From Chara braunii (taxonomy: Eukaryota > Streptophyta > Charophyceae > Charales > Characeae), in contig BFEA01000167.1 in assembly GCA_003427395.1 (NCBI GenBank), positions 1,921,723-1,966,037 of the forward strand: DNA of 44,315 nucleotides, in the 5' to 3' direction. The notes beneath the pieces were generated by a model that saw only the letters and a program-made list of their open reading frames with translations, searched no databases and had not been told where the DNA came from. The position numbers and the translations under genes are program-made. Shown here piece by piece: positions 29,947 to 39,548 of this stretch (the first letter of the stretch is position 1; each line of letters starts with the position of its first letter).

Positions 29947-30426
29947 GGAGGGGAACGTGTCTGGGTCAAGGCCATTGAGTTGGGACAGGAGTTCGGCATC
30001 TCTAGGAAACTAATGTCTCAGTATTTCGGTCCCTGGGAAGTCTTAGATATTGTGGGTAGTGATTTGGATGGTTCCTCGTACGTGATTCGAATCCCTGGTC
30101 ACCTACGCACCTACCCTGTGTTTCACGCCTCAAAGCTTGCACCTTTTGCTGAGACACAACAGTTCCCATCAAGGAGATCAATACTAGCCCCAACCATGGA
30201 TGGTCACGTGGACGTCGACGATATCCTGGAACACAGAGACATGCCTGTTCCCAAGCCAGCTGGCCAAGGAAGACCACCTAAACCTATGAGAGAGTACAAG
30301 GTACGGTTCAGGCACCATACATATACTAAGGAAGATCGATGGTTCACAAGAGAGGAACTTGTCAAGACAACTCCTTAGATCGTGGCCGAGTACGAGCGAA
30401 GACTGAAGGGAAAGGCACCAGCATGA
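29947..30426 (+). pseudogene. Element D integrase tail: GPY/F module and chromodomain-like domain
   Basis: In the same frame as the integrase core, after a TAG, come GERVWVKAIELGQEF, MSQYFGPWEVLDIVGSDLDG and YVIRIPGHLRTYPVFHASKL (GPY/F-like). Then the chromodomain-like segment VDVDDILEHRDMPVPK, a Pro/Gly-rich insert, MREYKVRFRHHTYTKEDRWF and TREELVKTTP. A TAG interrupts at 30376, followed by IVAEYERRLKGKAPA and the natural-looking stop near 30424. Confidence 0.85.
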
Positions 30427-30451
30427 AGCATCTCAGCGGACTTCCGAATCT

Positions 30452-30464
30452 AAGGGGGATGGAA
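30452..30464 (+). other. Element D polypurine tract
   Basis: AAGGGGGATGGAA is all purine except one T and ends directly at the TG of the 3' LTR. Confidence 0.88.
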
Positions 30465-31559
30465 TGCGAGGAATGAGCCCTCGCAGGGCCCTTATCAGAC
30501 ATGCACCTGTCTTGGGCTTAGGCCCTCGACAAGCCCAATGCCCACCCTAAATGAAGCCAGACCTGAATATTCACCAAAGGCCAAAATTTGACATCTTTCC
30601 ATATGTGGGTACTCAGGCAGTTGCAGCACGCCAGTTGGTTGAGAGGAAGTGTGAGCCCTCTGTGGTGAGCCGTACAATTGAGCCCAGGCCGTGGTAGTTG
30701 TGCCTGGGCACACACACACACAATGCAAGGCAAATACATCACGAATTGGCTACAGGCCTACGAAAAAGTAGCATTGTCGACGTATATACCCCAGGTCCTG
30801 TGCAAATGCAGCAAACGGCCCAGGTCTTGAAATACTGGTCGCTGCCCAACTGTAAAGAGCCCAGGTCCTCAACTGCACAGTTGGGCCTGGGCGCAGGCAC
30901 TGGGACCTGACCGGAAGCTACTCGATGCTTCCCAGCTAGGCCACACGCAACCAAATAGTTGTTGCCACTTCCATATAGGGAAGGAGGCAGCCAGGGTGAG
31001 GAGGGGGGCCTACACAGGCATTGCGGTCACGCTGCTGCATTGCTGCGCGAGAGGCTGCGTGCTGCGTTAGCGACCAGGGCGCTTGAGAGGTGAGAGGGGC
31101 GCTGCTGGGCAGCGGAGCGCAAGCAGCCATATTCGGGTTGCAGGGCGCTAGTGGGATAAGGGCGATTGGTGGTCTTCAGGAAGGAGGCGAGTGTGGGTGG
31201 TCAGGGTCTGATGAGGGGAGGCGAGAGACGAACCTGGTGCATGAAGGAGGTCGGCTATGGTGTTGACGTCATGTACATTGGTCTTCAAAGTCGAAGTCAG
31301 CCTATTGCGTGAATGCGGATGTAGTAGGATAGGCAAGTAGTGTAGGCTGGGTGTTGGGTGCCAGACAGAGAGGAGCGACAATGGATATGTGTTGGTGTGG
31401 CCTGGCGGCTTTAACATTGGCTCATGTGTTCATTGTATTGCTCTTATTTGGATGGAATTTCGGTGCATTTGTGCTCTTTGCTTGTACATGACTACTTGGA
31501 CATGTGTGTGATTTCGCAACTTGGCTTTTTGTATATCGTTCTCACTCATATTCCTTGCA
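30465..31559 (+). repeat. Element D 3' LTR
   Basis: It runs from TGCGAGGAATGA to CATATTCCTTGCA and aligns over its whole length with 22365-23464. It lacks a few small segments of the 5' copy and has the CA microsatellite at the same place. No supported gene lies within it. Confidence 0.93.
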
Positions 31560-31922
31560 CTTCATAAACAACTGAAAAACTCGTAGCAAAAAAGTCGAGA
31601 CCTAATAACGCAAGTAAACCTGAAGTATTAAGAAATACTAAAATGAGAAATAAAACGGAATGAACTGGCTTTCTAGCAAGTATAACCATAACGCCAAAAA
31701 CTTAAGTGATGCTTCGGGCCTGTCGAACGAACAAGTGCCCTTGCGGGTGATACACACTCTCGAACCGACAAGCAGTCAGACAGGCATGCAGACCAGCAAG
31801 CACGCACACACACAAACTTAGAAAACTCAGCAACAAGCGGGAAACTAAGCAAGGCATACATTCCATTGGCAAAACTCAGAAATCGGTTGTGTGTCTCAGT
31901 CCATGTTTGGCAAGACCTTACA
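31560..31922 (-). repeat. Element C 3' LTR, proximal part
   Basis: On the minus strand this starts TGTAAGGTCTTGCCAAACAT directly after the polypurine tract and runs to the point where D is inserted. It is the start of the LTR that continues at 22364 on the other side of D. Confidence 0.78.
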
Positions 31923-31937
31923 CTCCCCCCCCCTCAA
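31923..31937 (-). other. Element C polypurine tract
   Basis: On the minus strand the sequence is CTTGAGGGGGGGGAG, adjacent to the TG of the 3' LTR. It lies about 140 bases past the end of the pol coding and fixes the LTR boundary. Confidence 0.85.
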
Positions 31938-32073
31938 GAGCGACGTCCCTTCGAGCGAGTAACTCATTCTGAGTCCCTGACAAACGCACCGTAAGCAAAC
32001 ATAGCGAAGAGATTCCGTAAGTACTCAGTAGCTGAGAGTTTAACAATTTTGGAACAACATCGAAACCTATTTG

Positions 32074-32640
32074 TCATTGGTATGCTTTCACAATGTGAGG
32101 TGCGCTACGCAACAGTTCCTTCTTAGAGATCCAAGAGAGATCGTCCAACTGGTGGTACATGAAATGAACATGATATTGTTTGTTGCATCCCTCACCAGTG
32201 TGATTTATAATTCTATCTACCTCGTGATCGCCTTTGATTGCAGGAGAATCGTGTTCTCACGGTATTTTAAGATTTTAGCATCATGATATGGAAACAACCT
32301 AGATGCGTGAAAGACTGATTAGGTGCGCAGATGAAGAGGCATGACAATCACATATGAAGGACCAAACTTATCCTCACCAATCACATCCAGAACTTCCCAC
32401 GAGCCATAATAGAGTGGGAGAAGTTTGTGTTTTCCCCCCTCTTCTTTCGAAAATTCAGACATCTTGAACCAAACATAACTTCCTACTTCGATGGTTGATG
32501 GTGTGCGCTTCTTATTTGCATGATGGATCATGGCGTGTTGTCGCTCGGTCATTGCCGCAATGGCAACCTTGAGCAAGCGATCATACTTAGCGCTGAAGCC
32601 CGGCCTGCTAGGCATCAGGCGAGCTAGTTGTTCAGGGAAT
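32074..32640 (-). pseudogene. Element C integrase tail: GPY/F module and chromodomain-like domain
   Basis: The minus-strand frame 32615-32319 reads YDRLLKVAIAAMTERQHAMI, YVWFKMSEFSKEEGGKHKLL and YYGSWEVLDVIGEDKFGPSY to MPLHLRT and a stop, followed by SVFHASRLFPYHD. The chromodomain-like segment is open from about 32244 to a stop at 32074: DHEVDRIINHTGEGCNKQYH, VHFMYHQLDDLSWISKKELL and SAPHIVKAYQ. It aligns with the tails of A, B and D. A short frame break lies between the two parts, near 32265. Confidence 0.8.
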
Positions 32641-32642
32641 AA

Positions 32643-33470
32643 CTAGGAGAGCGGATTACAAATCTTCCAACCATAGTGCAACCTGTTTGGCGTCATGTCG
32701 GTGGAAGAATGCATGGAGTTGTTGTACAACCCATTGACCAAATAGAGCTCTTCACTCCACGTTTCTTGATCCGGAATGATTAAGGGACGGAGAAGCTGAA
32801 ACATAGGGAGTTGGGACTTGAAGTCCTTCCAATCAATACTTATGAAGCACGGGTTCTGTTCACTGACCAGGGTTTTCAGGGTCACTTCAAAATGTATTTT
32901 GGTGGAACTCATGGATCACGAGTTTAGTTGGGGCATGAGATAGCAAGGGAATCAGATTTAGGAATTTGGAAAAACGGTCAACAATCACCATCACTTGCAA
33001 ATATCCATTCTTACTTGTCTTTCGCATGTTTGTGAAGTCGCTAGAGACAGACTCTCCGGGCCCGTATGGAATGGGAAGAGGTCTGAGCAGCCCCATGGGC
33101 TTTTGTCTCGATGGTTTGATTCGTTGAGAGACTTGTCAATCAGCCACAAACTTCTCAACAGATCCTTTCGTACCAAGCCAGTCAAATTGTTGAACAGGTT
33201 TCCGTAGGTTTTTGCAATGCCGAAGTGTCCACTCCGACCGTGAGCCAAATCCAAGAAGCGTGTGCGGAGAGGCTCATGGTTAGGTACACACAAACAGTCG
33301 TTATTTTCGTAGCATTGAAAAACCAGACCTTCACATTCATGAAAATCAGGCTGACTGATGGGGTCAACCCGCAACTGCTCAAGGATTGGACTGAGGTCCA
33401 GATCTTGGCAGTTTGCTCCACGAGTTCCTCCTTCAGTTTCTTCCGGAGGTCGTAGGAGTTTACAAGGCAA
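32643..33470 (-). pseudogene. pol: Element C integrase (broken)
   Basis: The minus frame from 33470 has GLVFQCYENNDCLCVPNHEP and the zinc-binding HGRSGHFGIAKTYGNLFNN, but the CxxC part is replaced by SLWLIDKSLN. The core resumes in another frame at MGLLRPLPIPYGPGESVSSD, with FTNMRKTSKNGYLQVMVIVD carrying the first Asp. It ends at HEFHQNTF. The second Asp and Glu region is mostly lost; a further frame has LYLVNGLYNNSMHSSTDMTP. The integrase cannot work. Confidence 0.83.
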
Positions 33471-33829
33471 CTCATATACTCTGGGTGGCGAGGCAACGCA
33501 TTAACAATTCGATTATTGCAGCCCTTCTTGTGTTTTAATTCAAAATAAAGAATGTCAATCTCATGGAACCAGCGAGTCAATGTAGGGGACAAGGTCGTTT
33601 GCTCCTTGATCCACTTCAAAGTTTTGTGATCTGAGAAGACTTTGAAGTGGTGCCCCAAAAGATAGTGCTTCTGGTGGTCCAATGCCATGTGCAAAGCATA
33701 AATCTCGCACATGTAAGTTGAAGTAGCTACCTTTTTCGCTGGGCATGCGTTTGCTATAAAATTCGAGCAGACACAAGCCATCACCATCATCTTATTGTAG
33801 CACTGCGCCAATCCCATATTGGCTCTGCA
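33471..33829 (-). pseudogene. pol: Element C RNase H (broken)
   Basis: The minus-strand frame reads KKVATSTYMCEIYALHMALD, HQKHYLLGHHFKVFSDHKTL, KWIKEQTTLSPTLTRWFHEI and NALPRHPEY. The Glu and the SDH Asp are kept. The first catalytic region has shifted frame: IWDWRSATI and MGLAQCYNKM stand where a TDAS-type motif is expected. Confidence 0.83.
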
Positions 33830-34860
33830 ATGGGGAGTACAGGATGACTCACCAATGCCTCTTTCAAGGCTTGAAAGGTAGTCTCACATGCTTTATCCCA
33901 TCTATAAGATACCTTGTTTCTTGTTAGTTTGGACAATGGGCGAGCAATGATAGAAAATTTGGGCACAAACTTTCAATAGTATGATGCGAGGCCAAGAAAA
34001 GAACACAGTTCACGGACATTCGCCGGTTGAGGCCAATCGCGTATGACCTCAACCTTGGTTGACGCAGGCTCAAGGCCTGCAGCAGACAACCGGTGTCCTA
34101 TATAGATGACGATGTCTCTTGCAAACTCAAACTTCTCCAAATTGAGGTGGACCTGTGTTTTCTTGAGGATGTCGAACACTTCCTCAAGATGTCTCAAATG
34201 TTCCTCCATCGGTTTGCTAGAAATCAGATTGTCATCAAGGTAGACAACCACAAACCGACCAGTTTGTTCCCAGAGTACCTTGTCCATGAGACTTTGAAAG
34301 GTCGCAGATGCATTCGTGAGACCGAAGGGCATAACGGTAAATTCGTATAGCGAATAGCAAATCTTGAATGCAGTCTTGATCTGGTCTGTAGGATTGTCCT
34401 CAATTTAGTGGCAGCCAGACATGAGATCGATCTTGGAGAAGACCTTGCACCCACCTGCAGCATCAAGCAAGTCATTGATGTGTGACAATGGATACACATT
34501 CTTTCTTGTAATGCGGTTTAGACCGTGGTAATCAATACGCATTCGGAGCTTGCCTACTTTCTTTGGGAGAAACAAAACAGGTGCACCGAATTCAGATTCG
34601 CTTGGCTTGATCCACCCTTTGTCAATCATCTCATCAATTTGCTTTCAGAGTTCCTCAAACTCGCTGGATCCCATACGGTACACACAACCCTTTTGAGGAA
34701 CAACACCTTCGACCAACTCGATTGTGTGTTTGACCAATCGCGTGAGGACTCCACGTGGTTTGGCCAGAACTTCTGGAAATCGCTTGAGTAGGCTTTGGAT
34801 GTTTGCTGGGATTTCCGAGGGTGGCGGATTAGGAAAAGGATTACCTAAATCAGGTCGCAT
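33830..34860 (-). pseudogene. pol: Element C reverse transcriptase
   Basis: A single minus-strand frame holds LLKRFPEVLAKPRGVLTRLV, VPQKGCVYRMGSSEFEEL, a TGA, KQIDEMIDKGWIKPSESEFG, APVLFLPKKVGKLRMRIDYH, GLNRITRKNVYPLSHINDLL and KVFSKIDLMSGCH. A stop lies at 34408, then come YEFTVMPFGLTNASATFQSL and [20 protein letters not shown]. It continues with the thumb (VIYIGHRLSAAGLEPASTKV, RDWPQPANVRELCSFLGLAS) to a stop near 33975. The YLDD box and most RT blocks are intact. This RT is from a subfamily distinct from A, B and D, judging by ITRKNVYPL in place of ITVKNxEPL. Confidence 0.9.
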
Positions 34861-35100
34861 AGTAGTAGTGAAGCCAACCGAATCTGAAGTAGAATCATTT
34901 GGACTAGAAGTGGATGGAGAGGTATCTACTAGAATTTGGCACAACATGCAAAGTAGAAATAGTACTAGCTGCAAAAGTAGTAGGCACATGAGTAGGGCGA
35001 ACAAAAGCAACATACAATTGTTCGTCCTCCTTGTGCTTGTGCCACTTCTTGCAGAATTGGATTGCATTTAGATAAGTCACTTGGGATTCACTCTTCTTGT

Positions 35101-35450
35101 TTAGTAATATGCAGTTTCCAAAACATCATGCACCACAAAGAGATCAACCTTCCACTCAGTCCACTTGCATTGGGACTGTAGCCAACCCAATCCAAGGACT
35201 TCGTCGAAAGGACACTTATCAAACACATAGAAGTTAAGTGCATGTGTGACAGTCTTATCTTTGTCAAAGGTAGTATGCACGCCTTTGACTTCGTGCGTGG
35301 AGGAGACTTCTTTGTTGTCTACTTGGATCTGACAAGGGGCCTGCAACTCCACTTGCTTCATTCCCAAGCCCACCTTGCGTACCCGTGTTGAGACATGAAG
35401 TTAGTAGTCGCACTACAATCAACCAAGACACGAAGGTTGCAGTGGTTAAT
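35101..35450 (-). pseudogene. Element C aspartic protease (broken)
   Basis: On the minus strand, RVLVDCSATTNFMSQ near 35440-35390 is the retropepsin active-site strand, with the conserved Gly changed to Ser (DCS). A frameshift follows. The open frame 35373-35101 then gives GMKQVELQAPCQIQVDNKEV, LNFYVFDKCPFDEVLGLGWL and QSQCKW. The LGLGWL motif is the second conserved protease strand. Confidence 0.78.
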
Positions 35451-35489
35451 GAGAAGCTTGACGAAGATCAATTCCGTTATCCTTCGAGC

Positions 35490-36300
35490 ACACTATTGTT
35501 TCATCTTAGCCCAATGCTCAAAGTGGTAGTGGAAGTTAACTTTCTCAGACTCCTCCCAAAGCTCAACATAGAGAACATGACATGCGTCAGCCTTGGAATC
35601 GGCAGATGACAAGGCTTCAAGAGAGGGTTGTTGATCTGCATCAGGTTCAGTCTCCCTTGTTGTAGAGGGTGTTGATGTCAACTCACTGTCGGTTCTGGTT
35701 TCTGATCTGCATTAGGTCCAGTCTCCCTTGTTGTAGAGGGTGTCGATGTCAACTCTACGCCCGGTTCTAGTTTTCCTACAACCTATAACAACCTTGTACT
35801 TTGTGGTTCGTTTTTTGGCAATGCAGACAAAACCCTTTATTGAGCCTAACCCTCTAATCATTTTCAATGATCCGGAGGTCAGCCCACAGTTTGGTTGTTG
35901 CATCCTCCAGTTCCTCTGGGATTTTGGCTCCCTTGGGAAGTTGAACATAGTTCTTCCCTAAGTTCCGGTTTGGTCTCTTCACATTGGCAGACTTTCTAAA
36001 GGCATTTAGTCTTTCTTCTTCGTTATTTATGTGAGAGTCATGGGTTCAAGAGGAACAGGTATCTAGGTCCTGTTCTTGGTCGTCACCAAGAGTGGGGTCG
36101 TCTGCATAGGCCTCCTCATCAACCTCCAACAGGTCATGCACAACAAAACGGTCGCTGCCTTGAAACCGCCTGCTGCCTATAGACTTTTTGCTGCCTGTTG
36201 TGGAAAAGAGGTCTTGCGCCTCAAGGCTGACCACGTCCTGCATGAGGGAAAGCCAGTCCATGTATCCAATGAGCTCTTTGCCTAGGCGATGCGTGTAAGT
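35490..36300 (-). pseudogene. gag: Element C gag, C-terminal part with zinc knuckle
   Basis: On the minus strand the frame 36261-36046 (MDWLSLMQDVVSLEAQDLFS, VVHDLLEVDEEAYADD) is followed by RKSANVKRPNRNLGKNYVQL, PKGAKIPEELEDATTKLWAD and an intact CCHC knuckle, CLHCQKTNHKVQGC, at 35829-35788. Between knuckle and protease lies a degenerate linker with a 70-bp tandem duplication. The N-terminal part of this gag is on the other side of a foreign block (36311-38127). Confidence 0.75.
35633..35772. repeat. 70-bp tandem duplication in the gag-protease linker of C
   Basis: GATCTGCATCAGGTTCAGTC at 35633 recurs at 35703 as GATCTGCATTAGGTCCAGTC, followed in both by CTCCCTTGTTGTAGAGGGTG. The copies differ at several transition positions. 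Confidence 0.9.
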
Positions 36301-36310
36301 AATGGGAACC

Positions 36311-38127
36311 GTTGTCGGGCGGCTGTCTACCAGCCGAGCTCACCCTTTCTTTCGAACATGATTTATTTTGGCGTGTTTTCACTTGTTCTTGCATGTTTGG
36401 GTGCGTGATTGCATGAGGCCTGAGGGGTTTTGTTGGGATTTTGGTTTGTCTTGATTTATACTAACGCTTGGACAAGCAAACGCGAGACTAATCGATCCGA
36501 GGTCGTAAGAGGGGGCCAAAGCGGACCAAAAATCGGAGATTTCGAGGTGACGTATAAAAATCAAGGAAATAGCGACAAGCATTGGGACTAAGGAAAGAAA
36601 CCTTGACCAGTAAGGGTGTTGGAGGAAGATCGGACGGAGGGTACCGGCGACTATGGGCTCTTTGTGGTAGACCTCTCAGTCACGACCAAGCTCAGGAAAT
36701 GAACTGCGGAGGTGATTCGGAGAGCGAGCACTCACTACCACCGTCGATGGTACAACCGTCTCATCTGGTATCGGGGACAGCGCAAGCACCAGCAGGGTCG
36801 GTATGCTCGGAGATCGGTACGTGGGCAACGAAGGTGACCTGGCTCGATTCGATCGTCACGAGCATATGGAAAGAGCCAATAGCCGAGGTACAACGGTCAA
36901 GCGCCACTATAGGGCCGCGCCTAACATTTCACAGTAACGCACTACCGACGTCTACCGCGCGAGCGACTGCAAGGGTGAGAGTGGCGGAAACATGGGATCG
37001 GCAGGGGGTTGGCGATCTTGGCTAAGCGGTTGGCAAAAGGCGTGCGCGCACCTTTCTTGGTAACTGTCTGAGAGTCATCGAGGAAGGCGGGAAGAGACGA
37101 GCGTGTTCCAAAACGACGAAACAAGACAAGTGCCGGCGGGAAAGGGGAGATTGCGTGAAGCTGGGCTGTGACTGGCCTAAGTAAGAGAGGGGAGGTCATG
37201 AATTGGGCGGGAAATCGAAAGTTTCGAAAAACAAATTCTGGACGACACCCGGGCTAACGAGGAGTGGGGAAAAAATAGCTAGGATTCGCGGAGAGAAGGG
37301 GAGGAAGGATCGATGATCCGAGGGTCCGATGAAGGATGGGAGTATAAAAGCGAGTGAAGGGGAGGTAAAGGGGGACGCGCATGGGAGAGGAGGCACACAC
37401 GAAGCACGCGCACAAATTCGTGTTCGGCGCGCCTGGCGAACTCCGGAGCATTGCGCTCGGCACCACGAGAACGGGAAGGGAGGGTGAGTGAGCATGGACG
37501 AGAGAGAGCGGAGCTGCACTCTACTTTTTTTTTAGCTTGCTGTAACTGCCGTCAGTCCCTTAGTTGCGGTCGCTCTTTCGTTGAGCTTGCAGCGAGCTCT
37601 CTCGTCAAGCTCGCTTGCGGTCAGAAATTTGAGTGAGCTGATATCTACTATAATTGTTGTCAGTTCGATCGAGGAGCTTGGCAAGCCCGGTACGGGGAGT
37701 TTCTCTTATCAAGCTTGCAGGGAGTTTTTTTGCTGTAAGAGTTTTTGTCCCGCTGGTATTCCCCATGACAATCCCTAGCGTGGTGCGGTAAAACTTTCTT
37801 TATGGGGGTTGCTGCGACCTTTATCCCCGCCCTTGTGTCTACTAAAACCGTTGTCAGCCTATGAGTCGCGATCAGTGGGGCAGGCTCGGCTCGGAGAACA
37901 ACTCCGGGGAGGGGGGCTCGAAACTCGCGGGGTCACCGGTAATCGTTACATTCGTGATTGGGCTCGCAGGTCGCGCTCGCGATTGACTTGAGGGAAAGAG
38001 GGTCCGAGAAGGGAAAAAGAGGGACACGAACAGGGGCTGGTCGGCTGAGCTCGGGTCGCCCTCCGATAAAGCCTAAGGGCGAACAGTCGCGGCAAACGAG
38101 GGAGAAGGAGCGACCTCGCCCGACACC
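36311..38127. other. GC-rich block of unknown type interrupting gag of C
   Basis: Composition changes sharply here: it is CpG-rich and has no gag-like frame on the minus strand. The ends resemble each other in inverted orientation (TTGTCGGGCGG at 36312; TGTCGGGCGAGG on the minus strand ending near 38127), over about 9-12 bases. Inside are TATAAAAG at 37343-37350, and repeats of ACCGTTGTCAG-like (37847) and GAGCTTGCAG-like sequence. It could be a DNA transposon remnant, a solo LTR or captured host DNA. No coding region is supported and no clear target duplication was seen. Confidence 0.45.
37343..37350 (+). promoter_or_regulatory. Candidate TATA box in the GC-rich block
   Basis: TATAAAAG, the consensus plant TATA box, occurs within GGGAGTATAAAAGCGAGTG. 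Nothing recognisable lies downstream, so it is only a candidate. Confidence 0.35.
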
Positions 38128-39178
38128 GTACCTTTCATAACATCCAAGCATGACTGTGCAGTCATTTCTAGCTCGGGTGTAGCAAAAAGTTTGTTAACAA
38201 ACAATTGCAGGTTGTACATGGAGCCCGTCCACTTGTTGCGCTTGAGGTCATCAAGTCTCCGACTAATTCTTGCAGCAGCATGTGGATCCTCGTTGTTTAT
38301 ATCTCTTCAACTTTGGTTACTAGTGTGGCTTTGAGCCACTGCGCCAGATCGATCTTATTGTACCTGCCCTGCATAGCTTGGACTTCTAAGAAGCCTGGTA
38401 CAGCGGGTTCGACGTTTGTCCCCATGATCAAGGAGTGGGTCAAAAGTTGAGTTCCCATCACCTAGAAGTAGGTTCTCATGGAGCTGATCCAAGACTCGAC
38501 ATCTTCCTCTCCATCATACTTGGACGGTATTTATACTGCCTTTCTTTCCACATAAGGACGGCTATAGCCGACACTAGCAAATGTTGTGTCTGAACTCTAG
38601 GCTGCAGCAGTTGCAGAAATCCCTGCGCTGTCACTTGTTGCAGCGACAGCGGGGTCTGCACCTACTGCTGGTCCCCATTGAACCACACTCAGGGAGGAAG
38701 AAGTAGAGGCATGGAGAGGAGCAAGTACAGATTGGCTAGCAGCATTGGAGGCAGGACGTAGAGGAAGAGAATTAGGAACCTAGGTCTGATGGAGATTTGC
38801 TATCTGCTGCATTTGATGACGATGCTCCTTGGCCATATCAGCAACCTGCATATGGAGTTTACTCACTTCGTCAAACAAGTTGGAGATTTGACCAGGAAGT
38901 TCACTGAGCAAATGACAGTCTATAAGAGCACACATGTACGAGATTGTTTTGAAGACATCCTTATGGTCCGCAACAACGGTTTTTCGCTTCTCCTCCTCTA
39001 CCTTCTCTTCCTGTGCCACTTCCTTTTCGTAGAGGATTGGAACAATGGTTTGTCCTCTTTGTCGGCCGCATTTAGTTGGGCCCTTAAGGCCATAGAGGCC
39101 TTTACTGCTGCCATGTTAGAAGTACCGGGGTTTTCAGCCGGCATCGCAAAAAGAGATTCGGCAAGTCTCTCGAGATGG

Positions 39179-39264
<86 letters not shown>

Positions 39265-39290
39265 CAAGTCTCCACGGGTATCGAAATATG
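38120..39290 (-). pseudogene. gag: Element C gag, N-terminal and core part
   Basis: The minus strand starts with an Arg-Glu repeat encoded by a (GA)n tract, then AAVKASMALRAQLNAADKED and, in a shifted frame, SELPGQISNLFDEVSKLHMQ (helical). A Ser/Ala-rich linker with two stops follows. The Gag core is KYDGEEDVESWISSMRTYF, a stop, then THSLIMGTNVEPAVPGFLEV, YNKIDLAQWLKATLVTKVEE and another stop near 38298. The last part, HAAARISRRLDDLKRNKWTG and LQLFVNKLFATPELEMTAQS, is in a different frame, up to the GC-rich block. It is an RNA-binding capsid protein of the Ty3/gypsy type, now broken by at least four lesions. Confidence 0.72.
39181..39262. repeat. (TC)n microsatellite in gag of C
   Basis: About 41 uninterrupted TC dinucleotides. 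On the minus strand they encode a pure Arg-Glu repeat within the Gag N-terminus. Such a run is length-unstable and may be collapsed or expanded in the assembly. Confidence 0.97.
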
Positions 39291-39348
39291 AACTCAGAAA
39301 AAGAAACAGACTGAAGAGCTCACATAAAGAGAAGGTAGAACTCCTAAC

Positions 39349-39548
39349 CGGAGCGGCATTACATTTGGACTAGAGAGCAGCTAAAAAAAATTCAAATGAG
39401 AGGTCTGATCCAACGACTCAGCCTGATTAGTCTGAATACGAGCCTAGTCGGAGTGGCATTTCATTTGGACTAGAGAGAAGCCCAAAAAGACATTAAAAAA
39501 AATAAATGAGAGGTATGATCCAGCGACTCAGCCTGATCAGTCCGAATA
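39349..39548. repeat. 100-bp tandem duplication in the leader of C
   Basis: CGGAGCGGCATTACATTTGG at 39349 recurs as CGGAGTGGCATTTCATTTGG at 39449. The remainder (AATGAGAGGT, GACTCAGCCTGAT) repeats in the same order, with an A-run length difference. Confidence 0.9.

Larger units (their letters stand above)
22365..31559 (+). mobile_element. Element D: Ty3/gypsy retrotransposon nested in the 3' LTR of C
   Basis: Two LTRs of 1100 and 1095 bp enclose primer-binding site, gag with intact zinc knuckle, protease, RT, RNase H, integrase and chromodomain-like tail, then a polypurine tract. Stops, frameshifts and a Glu-to-Lys change at the integrase catalytic site make it inactive. A 100-base gap lies in integrase. 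The flanks CTAC (left) and CTTC (right) are at best an imperfect 4-bp target duplication. Confidence 0.93.

Noticed and set aside
22360-31564. Target-site duplication of element D
   Set aside because: CCTAC on the left and CTTCA on the right do not match as a 5-bp repeat. At best CTAC/CTTC, so not claimed.
32995-35609. Several + strand open frames across 32995-35609
   Set aside because: They are shadows of the minus-strand pol of element C, whose RT, RNase H and integrase motifs are clear.
38998-39373. Long + strand frame with Ser-Leu repeats at 38789-39373
   Set aside because: It arises from the (TC)n tract; the gag signal is on the minus strand.
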